Of a DNA stretch of 39,994 bases, positions 34,227 to 39,994 are shown piece after piece. This DNA comes from Bacteroidota bacterium. GTDB taxonomy: Bacteria; Bacteroidota; Bacteroidia; B-17B0; Aurantibacillaceae. The translations under genes and the position numbers were made by a program. Position 1 is the first letter of the stretch. Every line of letters starts with the position of its first letter. The notes under the pieces are model-generated. The model did no database searches. It saw only the letters and a program-made list of their open reading frames with translations, and had not been told where the DNA came from. Location of the stretch: contig JACDED010000007.1 in NCBI GenBank assembly GCA_013816615.1, positions 25,661 through 65,654 of the forward strand. Reading direction: 5' to 3'.

Positions 34227-34254
34227 GATAAAGCGATCTTTGATCTGCTTTATC
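34227..34254 (-). promoter_or_regulatory. Inverted repeat upstream of the YciI-sigma pair (candidate operator)
   Basis: GATAAAGC (34227-34234) and GCTTTATC (34247-34254), 12 bp apart, with a GATC at each inner edge. It lies 20-47 bp upstream of the YciI ATG, where a promoter or 5'-leader would be. No regulator can be assigned. Confidence 0.4.
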
Positions 34255-34363
34255 GGGTTATTAAATATATTAATTAACTCTAGAACAAACGAGATTTACC
34301 TAATAGGACATGCTTTAACATTTTTTTAGAATTCATGTATCTTTTTGTTACTTTAGTGATTAT

Positions 34364-35590
34364 ATGGCCTGGAATATGGTTAAAAACAGACTTACACTTT
34401 TAACAGGAATTTTAATGTGCATTGTAAAAATCAGCAATGCGCAATTAAGTATTGATACAACACTTTCTGCCGAAGAAATGGTGAAAACTGTTTTTGCTAC
34501 TAAAGAGAACGACTCTAAAATTGAGAACGTAAAATTTAAAGGCTATAAAAAATCGCTTGGCGTTTTTAATTGTTCAATGGTTTATAATAAGATCATTCCT
34601 AAAGGCATTATTTTATCTACCGGTAATGTATTTGATGCTATTGGACCAAATAACACGCCTGATAAAAGCTCGAAAGCACTTAACAATACCGATGTTTCGT
34701 TAAGTGCCATTGCTAAAGGGCCCACATTTGACGCAGCCATTTTAGAATTTGATTTTGTGCCTTCGGATGATAGTATTGCTTTTAATTTTTTCTTTGGGTC
34801 GGAAGAGTATCCTGAATATGTAAGTAAGAACGTGAATGACATCTTTGGTTTTTTTCTGAGCAGTGAAGAGCCAAAAATGAGAAGAAATTTAGCCATAGTA
34901 GATGGACGTATACCTGTTACGGTAGATAATATAAATTCAATCGTAAATAAAAAATATTTTATCCGGAATTATTTATGGGACCCTGAAAATCTTGCGAAAT
35001 GGGAAACCAATAAACAAGGTGGAGAGATGGCTTCTACTTTTCAGTTTGATGGTTTTACAGTGGTGTTGCATGCCGGGGCAAAAGTTGTACCCGGAAAAAA
35101 GTATCACATTAAAATTGCTATTGCCGATGTTGGCGACAGGCTTTACGATTCAGCTATATTTTTAGAAGCAGGCTCCTTTAAAAGTATGTCATCGAAAACC
35201 ATTGCGTTTGAAAAATTTGCGAAAGATGAATTTGGCGAAAAAGTATTGAAGGATCTTGGTAATTCACTTTCGGTTAACTTAAATATTAATTTTGAAACAG
35301 GCTCTTTTAAAATTTCAGAAGCAGAATCGTTTACCTTATTAAATAAAGTTTTAAATCTTTTAAAGAAGGATGTAAAAATGCATTTAGAAATAAACGGGCA
35401 TACAGATAATAACGGCAGCAAAGAACAAAACAAAACTCTTTCGCTTGATCGCGCAAAAACAGTAGCAGATTATTTAATATCAAAAGGAGTAAAGGCAGAT
35501 AGAATAACGTATAATGGTTTTGGTGATTCAAAACCGATCAGTGATAACAAAGCGCTAAATAGAAGAGTAGAGTTTGTGTTTTTGAAGTAA
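34364..35590 (+). CDS. Outer-membrane protein: choice-of-anchor L domain fused to OmpA peptidoglycan-binding domain
   Basis: This 408-residue protein has a signal peptide (from Met5 at 34376 or Met1, cleaved after NAQ, about residue 27). A choice-of-anchor L-like domain (about residues 30-275) shows GIILSTGNVFDAIGPNNTPD, AAILEFDFVPSDDSIAFNFFFGSEEYPEYV, DIFGFFLS and KIAIADVGDRLYDSAIFLEAGSF. A C-terminal OmpA domain (about residues 300-408) has LNINFETGSFKI, LEINGHTDNNGSKEQNKTLSLDRAKTVADYLISKGV, RITYNGFGDSKPI and NRRVEFVF. OmpA domains bind peptidoglycan; the anchor-L part is extracellular in most proteins, so a periplasmic or surface tether is implied. The family usually pairs the anchor-L domain with a T9SS tail, so this fusion is uncommon. 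Confidence 0.9.
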   Translation: MAWNMVKNRLTLLTGILMCIVKISNAQLSIDTTLSAEEMVKTVFATKENDSKIENVKFKGYKKSLGVFNCSMVYNKIIPKGIILSTGNVFDAIGPNNTPDKSSKALNNTDVSLSAIAKGPTFDAAILEFDFVPSDDSIAFNFFFGSEEYPEYVSKNVNDIFGFFLSSEEPKMRRNLAIVDGRIPVTVDNINSIVNKKYFIRNYLWDPENLAKWETNKQGGEMASTFQFDGFTVVLHAGAKVVPGKKYHIKIAIADVGDRLYDSAIFLEAGSFKSMSSKTIAFEKFAKDEFGEKVLKDLGNSLSVNLNINFETGSFKISEAESFTLLNKVLNLLKKDVKMHLEINGHTDNNGSKEQNKTLSLDRAKTVADYLISKGVKADRITYNGFGDSKPISDNKALNRRVEFVFLK

Positions 35591-36101
35591 AACGTTAGTG
35601 AATAAAATTTTTATTCAAATCACCAATAAAAATATTTTTCTTCTTTTAGAAGAATAACTCTTTTATGAAATTTCTTAAAATAGATTAACCGTTTAGCTGC
35701 ATTGAATAGGCTTTTTAATAATCAGGTTTTTAATATTGAAGAGTTTTTCCCGCTTCGATAATTTAGAGAAAATAAATATAATAGGGTTTTCTTGCAGGTT
35801 TAATAATAACGTTTATGATTTTAGATTTTTGACGTAGGTAATATTACCTATGCTTTAGTAGGTAATATTACCTATACTTTAGTAGGTAATATTACCTATA
35901 TCTATAAATAACTAATTTTTTTTATGATGCTGTTTAAAACTCTTTAACAGCTGGCCTACGCAGAGTCTTAAATGTTTTAGAGAACCTCTTTTAGTTGAAT
36001 TTATGAACAAATGAATTTTATAACAGCAATCACATTATCAAATATATTAAAATTGTAATAACATATGATCTCAGATTTATATTAACCAAAAAACTAAAAA
36101 A
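35591..36101. other. Non-coding stretch with a palindrome array
   Basis: No credible gene. It holds an AT-rich 19-nt inverted repeat at 35599-35617 (TGAATAAAA..TTTTATTCA) and the three-copy palindrome array at 35835-35898. The rest is AT-rich with no clear -33/-7 promoter before 36102. Confidence 0.6.
35835..35898. repeat. Three palindromes TAGGTAATATTACCTA at exact 24-bp period
   Basis: The perfect 16-bp palindrome occurs at 35835-35850, 35859-35874 and 35883-35898. The 8-bp spacers are TGCTTTAG and TACTTTAG. Exact spacing of about two and a quarter helical turns suggests co-operative protein binding (an operator or iteron array). The array ends 203 bp before the ATG at 36102. Confidence 0.85.
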
Positions 36102-36875
36102 ATGAAAAAAATGAAAACATGTTTCAAGCAACGTTTGGTAATTACGTTTTTTATTTTAAGTGTTCCGTTTGCTATTTTAGCCCAACCAGAATGGAATACA
36201 CAAGGTAATAGCGTAAACACCGCCGCTTCACCTTTTATTGGTACAACCAATAATTATCCTTTGGTTTTTAAAACCAATGCAATAGCCCGAATGAATTTAG
36301 ATCAGAGTAGTCTTTCGATAACTAACAATAATTTTCTTTTCAATTCTATTAATGCTAATATATATTGGGGCGGAGCAACAGGTGGAGATTTGCAATTTTA
36401 TCGTTTACCAATACAAGGCAATATTCAAACTTTGCTGTATCCGATCATGACCCTTAAAGGAAATGGAAAAGTAGGAATAGGAACAATAAACCCGGTTGCA
36501 TCTTTACATGTTGCGGGAACTGCGGTAATTGGTCCTTTATCTATTACAAGCGGCCCTCATGCAAATTTTCGATTAAGTGTTGACGGAAAATTATTAACTA
36601 AAGAAATTTATGTGACCATGCAAAATTGGGCTGATTACGTTTTTGAAAAGAATTACGAATTAAAGAGTTTACCGGATATAGAAAAATACATTGAGATAAA
36701 TAAACATTTACCGGGAGTGCCTTCAGCAAAAGAGATAGCCGAGTCGGGCAACAATATGGCTGATACAGATAGAATTTTATTGGAAAAAATTGAGGAACTT
36801 ACTCTATATATGATAGAGCAAAACAAACAAATAAAATCATTGCAAAGCGAGCTTGAACATTTAAAAAATAAATAG
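36102..36875 (+). CDS. Exported tail-fibre-like (TMF-type) protein with coiled-coil C-terminus
   Basis: This 257-residue protein has a signal peptide (start at 36102 or 36111; MKTCFKQRLVITFFILSVPFAILAQ). The middle contains GNGKVGIGTINPVASLHVAGTAVIG (about residues 122-146), the repeat found in phage-tail-like trimeric heads. The C-terminus has WADYVFEKNYELKSLPDIEKYI and NKHLPGVPSAKEIAE, then a coiled coil (LLEKIEELTLYMIEQNKQI, residues ~225-257). This C-terminal module is shared by many Bacteroidota surface proteins (tail-fibre-domain proteins), where it is a probable trimerisation and attachment unit. The T9SS gene follows after 2 bp, so the two form an operon. Confidence 0.85.
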   Translation: MKKMKTCFKQRLVITFFILSVPFAILAQPEWNTQGNSVNTAASPFIGTTNNYPLVFKTNAIARMNLDQSSLSITNNNFLFNSINANIYWGGATGGDLQFYRLPIQGNIQTLLYPIMTLKGNGKVGIGTINPVASLHVAGTAVIGPLSITSGPHANFRLSVDGKLLTKEIYVTMQNWADYVFEKNYELKSLPDIEKYIEINKHLPGVPSAKEIAESGNNMADTDRILLEKIEELTLYMIEQNKQIKSLQSELEHLKNK

Positions 36876-36877
36876 TC

Positions 36878-39721
36878 ATGAAAAAGCTAATATATATATT
36901 TGTAACATTTTGTTATAGCTTTGTTTATTGTCAAGATCAGGATACTATTTTTGACATAAATTCTTTTGACAAAGAAAACATAGTTTCATTCAAAACTATT
37001 AAAGATAGTGTTTTTGGTAAGTTAGATACAAACATTATGGAAACTAAAATATTGTTTTCCGTAGTAGATGGTCCTTCTAAAACAAAATATTTTAAGGGGG
37101 GTATAAATGATATTGCAGCTTCTTATGAAGATTTTTACATTGCATACAATCAGATTAACCTGGCCCATTTAGGAAATAGCCCCTTAAAAAAATGGTTTTT
37201 ACAAGATAGTATTTCAATTATTAAATATGCAAGTGACAGAACAATTCCTTTGTCTGTTTTATTTTTCAAATACGATATATTAAAGGAAGATGCGATACAG
37301 TCAAATTTGATATTTGTAGAAAATAACTATTCTTTAGCCGATAATCCAAATCGAACAAGTTCTCCTTATGAAACATCTACTTTGTTTATTTCGAGACCAC
37401 ATCTGGAATATATAAATGGCTTAAAATTTAAATTTTTATGCGATCCTGGTTTTATCTTTACGAATTATGATTTAGATGATCTTGCTATACAAGTTGATTA
37501 TGATGATGGTTTAGGGTATAGAACAATGAATATGAACCAGACTGATGATGTTCAATACAGCAGTTATGGCACCAAAATAATAAAAACAAAAATAACAATT
37601 GGAGAAGAAAATTATTATAGTTATTCTACTTTTAAATTGGTTTCAGATAATACAAAGTCTTTATTAGACGATCACATAACTGATTATATGCCGGATTTTG
37701 TGAATGGAATTTCGTCTAATGGAGAGTATGGTACCGTAGTGGGATCATACGGTATTTGGTACGGTTGTGGTAATAACAAGTCATTAAGAAAGCCGGTAAT
37801 TATTTCTTCAGGTTTTGATCCGTTTAATTCAAAAACATTAATATACTCAATACGTGGAGCCCCGTTATACGATACATATAATGGGGTAGATCATAGTAAT
37901 AATAATAATGGCAACAATCTTCTTGAAAAATTGAGAGGAGAGGGATATGATATTATTATTCTTGATTATCTTAATGGTGTTGATTACATAGAGCGGAATG
38001 CACAGCTATTAACTAAATTGATCAAACTAATAAATACCCAGCTTGCTACAAGTGGAAGTAAGCATGAATGTATTGTTATGGGTTTTAGTGCGGGAGCTTT
38101 GAACGCCAGATTTTCATTAACCGATATGGAAAAACTTCATAATTTAAATAGTTCGAATCCGCATCATCATTCATGGAAATATGTTTCAATGGATGGTGAA
38201 CATCAAGGTGCGAATATTCCCTATGGTACACAACGTTTTATTCAAGATCTTATATATTTTGGACCACCTAGTATATTTCAGCCCATTGCACCATTAGCCG
38301 CATCTCTTGCATGGCCCGCGTTGAATAATGCTACAGCGTTTGAAAGTTCGATCTATCATATATTTGGATCATCAAATACTACACCTGCTTCTCATTCTTT
38401 AAAAGATAATTTTTTCAATACTCTTTATAATTTAAATCCAAGTTCAGGTGGTTATCCAGTAAATACAAGAAACGTTGGTGTTACACAAGGAAGTTCCAAT
38501 GGCACACAAGTGCCCGGAATACCAGTTGGTTCACAACTTCTTCATTTAAAAACGCAGACACTAGCCAGCATTTTGGGATTAAAGTTTAGATCTTTAACAG
38601 AATATTATGCAAATGGCAATAACGCATTAATATATACCAGGAATTCGCAGGTCAGGTATTCGTGGTGGGGATCTTGGAATACAACTTTTGTAAATAATAT
38701 TTATTCTTATGGTGCGGAAGCTTTAGATAATTGTCAGGGAAGTCAAACCGATTTTCACCATAGCATTGTAAAACCACCTATATTATTTAATGTACCTTAT
38801 TTTGTTAATGTAAATTATATTCCTTCAAACGAATCATTTAATGCTTCGATTGGAGCGGTAGATGTTAGGAACGGCAGCATTAATCTATCCACTGTTGGTA
38901 AACATGTTGTACCTTTAAATTATAATATCGCTTCAAATCTTCTTCTTGATCAGGTAAATACTCCTAACATCACACAACATTTTGGATACCCCCATTTAAA
39001 TACTACATTTTCTGATCCGAAATTATATACACCATTTGATGCTTTGTATTCTACTGTTTCGAATGAGTTTCATATAATTAATCCTCCACATGGTATCGGC
39101 GATTTTTTGACCTATAAAGAACTTGCCCCATTCAATCTGAAATTGCAAAATAGAACAATTGGAAATACTGAGCCATATAAAGCTGCATTTGAAGCGAGAA
39201 AAACTGTAAATGCTGGTGAATTTGTAACGCTGGAAACACCAAACAATAAATATATAGTTGACCAGTATGGAGATGTTACTGTTACCGCAGGAGAAGAAGT
39301 AGGATTACAAGATGGTTTTGAAGCAAAACTCGGTTGTAAATTTGAAGCGTATATAAAACCTTATCTATGTACCACTTTTCCGGGAGGAGGATGGAAACTG
39401 GCAAGCGTGCCGCCTCGCAGTGTAGCAAATTCGAATAGCGAAATATCTGAGTTGCAAAAAAATAAAAATTCAGATAACCGGTTTTTTATATTCCCTAATC
39501 CATCAAATGGAATTATCAGTATAAAAAACAATTCTAACGTGAAAAATTTCTGCGATATAAAAATACTTACCGCAGATGGAAAAACTGTTCGAACCTTTAA
39601 TGAGATTACAATATTAAATCAAACTGAGATAGACTTGCAAGATTTAAAAAGTGGCATTTATTTTATACAAATCCTAAGTAAAGAGATCCCGTATTTTTCT
39701 AAAATAATTATAACAGATTAA
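36878..39721 (+). CDS. Large secreted alpha/beta-hydrolase-like protein with coathanger and T9SS type A domains
   Basis: This 947-residue protein has a signal peptide (MKKLIYIFVTFCYSFVYC). Its middle has an alpha/beta-hydrolase nucleophile elbow at residues 402-406 (G-F-S-A-G, Ser404), after a strand KPVIISSGFDPFN and a cap region YNGVDHSNNNNGNNLLEKLRGEGYDIIILDY; GEHQGANIP follows on the next strand, as in lipases. Further on comes a 3-coathanger-stack domain (about residues 765-850: YKAAFEARKTVNAG, GEEVGLQDGFEAKLG). It ends with a T9SS type A domain (FFIFPNPSNGIISIKN, ILTADGKTV, LKSGIYFIQIL, KIIITD). It is likely a secreted lipase or esterase. Catalytic acid and histidine are not certain. 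It is co-transcribed with the tail-fibre-like protein. Confidence 0.85.
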   Translation: MKKLIYIFVTFCYSFVYCQDQDTIFDINSFDKENIVSFKTIKDSVFGKLDTNIMETKILFSVVDGPSKTKYFKGGINDIAASYEDFYIAYNQINLAHLGNSPLKKWFLQDSISIIKYASDRTIPLSVLFFKYDILKEDAIQSNLIFVENNYSLADNPNRTSSPYETSTLFISRPHLEYINGLKFKFLCDPGFIFTNYDLDDLAIQVDYDDGLGYRTMNMNQTDDVQYSSYGTKIIKTKITIGEENYYSYSTFKLVSDNTKSLLDDHITDYMPDFVNGISSNGEYGTVVGSYGIWYGCGNNKSLRKPVIISSGFDPFNSKTLIYSIRGAPLYDTYNGVDHSNNNNGNNLLEKLRGEGYDIIILDYLNGVDYIERNAQLLTKLIKLINTQLATSGSKHECIVMGFSAGALNARFSLTDMEKLHNLNSSNPHHHSWKYVSMDGEHQGANIPYGTQRFIQDLIYFGPPSIFQPIAPLAASLAWPALNNATAFESSIYHIFGSSNTTPASHSLKDNFFNTLYNLNPSSGGYPVNTRNVGVTQGSSNGTQVPGIPVGSQLLHLKTQTLASILGLKFRSLTEYYANGNNALIYTRNSQVRYSWWGSWNTTFVNNIYSYGAEALDNCQGSQTDFHHSIVKPPILFNVPYFVNVNYIPSNESFNASIGAVDVRNGSINLSTVGKHVVPLNYNIASNLLLDQVNTPNITQHFGYPHLNTTFSDPKLYTPFDALYSTVSNEFHIINPPHGIGDFLTYKELAPFNLKLQNRTIGNTEPYKAAFEARKTVNAGEFVTLETPNNKYIVDQYGDVTVTAGEEVGLQDGFEAKLGCKFEAYIKPYLCTTFPGGGWKLASVPPRSVANSNSEISELQKNKNSDNRFFIFPNPSNGIISIKNNSNVKNFCDIKILTADGKTVRTFNEITILNQTEIDLQDLKSGIYFIQILSKEIPYFSKIIITD

Positions 39722-39776
39722 TTGATTGTGTCTTGAGTGATTTTTTGTTTTTTATTCTGAAGGAGTAGGACTTATT

Positions 39777-39812
39777 AATCGCTCTGGTGGATGTAAATCC
39801 TGCAGAGCGATT
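39777..39812. repeat. REP-like palindrome 4 (compensated variant)
   Basis: AATCGCTCTG (39777-39786) pairs with CAGAGCGATT (39803-39812), with an inner GGAT/ATCC stem and a GTAA loop. The right arm AAATCCTGCAGAGCG resembles AAATCCTGCGGAGCG of REP palindrome 2, and the base change there is matched by one in the left arm. Confidence 0.65.
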
Positions 39813-39949
39813 ACAAATCATTACTTAATAAAATTATCTATAAGCAAAAGAATAGGATTCTTTCTTCAAGAAGATCGCCTGTGTGCCCAACGTAATATTT
39901 ATTTTTTGTTGGCGAGAAGAGTATGTAAATATGAAACATTATAAAATAA

Positions 39950-39977
39950 AAAAAACCCGCAAATGCGAGGTTTTTTT
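39950..39977 (+). terminator. Intrinsic terminator (possibly bidirectional) near the window end
   Basis: AAAAACC-CGCA (39951-39961) pairs with TGCG-A-GGTTTTT (39964-39975) around a short AA loop, followed by a U-run. An A-run on the other side would also serve the opposite strand. Confidence 0.7.
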
Positions 39978-39994
39978 GGTGGGAACTACTGGGT

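Noticed and set aside
35835-35898. CRISPR array
   Set aside because: Three units with 16-bp palindromes and 8-bp nearly identical spacers; CRISPR needs unique spacers of about 30 bp, and no cas genes are nearby.

Overview
The window is an AT-rich piece of a Bacteroidota chromosome, most likely from a flavobacteria-like aquatic or environmental lineage. The evidence is four proteins with type IX secretion (T9SS) C-terminal sorting domains, family-restricted proteins (BT_3928 type, DUF5686, DUF4159, DUF1599, CvfB), a TTG-N19-TAnnTTTG promoter before rplU, and start codons preceded by A-rich leaders instead of Shine-Dalgarno sequences. I saw no rRNA, tRNA, CRISPR array or prophage.

Layout. 1-1131 (-) is the N-terminal part of a multi-spanning GT-C-like membrane protein cut by the window edge. 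1278-8009 (-) holds purQ, a HerA/DUF853 ATPase, a giant T9SS type B adhesin split by one in-frame TAG, and a small exported protein. 8218-10731 (-) has 3-hydroxyanthranilate dioxygenase, asd and cvfB. 11031-15674 (+) has an EamA transporter, rplU-rpmA, and serS-lipoprotein-ybeY-DUF3592. 15679-21247 (-) has a TonB-domain protein, a PKD/T9SS protein, a DUF5686 outer-membrane protein and a DUF4159 protein. A 208-bp element with perfect 15-bp terminal inverted repeats (21386-21593) separates this from folP (-). 22483-25757 (+) carries DUF1599, a BT_3928-type DoxX/thioredoxin-like protein, two small cytosolic proteins and an exported YciI protein.

25990-30247 (+, with one - gene) is accessory: a beta-propeller T9SS protein, a frameshifted REP-associated transposase flanked by REP palindromes, a PncC/CinA-like amidase, small unknown proteins, and a glyoxalase-fold (VOC) protein with a histone-like Lys/Ala-rich N-terminus. 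30422-34207 (-) is a signalling block: a TPR-SpoIIE phosphatase, an ECF sigma factor with a long C-terminal extension, and its YciI partner. 34364-39721 (+) has an OmpA/choice-of-anchor-L fusion, then a non-coding stretch with three palindromes at exact 24-bp spacing, then a two-gene unit: a phage-tail-like surface protein and a 947-residue T9SS-exported alpha/beta-hydrolase-like protein.

Housekeeping genes (purine, lysine/threonine, folate, ribosome, tRNA charging, rRNA maturation) are interleaved with cell-surface and secretion cargo. The best candidates for something undescribed are the palindrome array with the two-gene unit downstream, the amber-interrupted adhesin, and three genes whose start codon sits within 0-7 nt of a terminator-like U-tract. 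A dispersed REP family and a high density of GATC sites run through the window.
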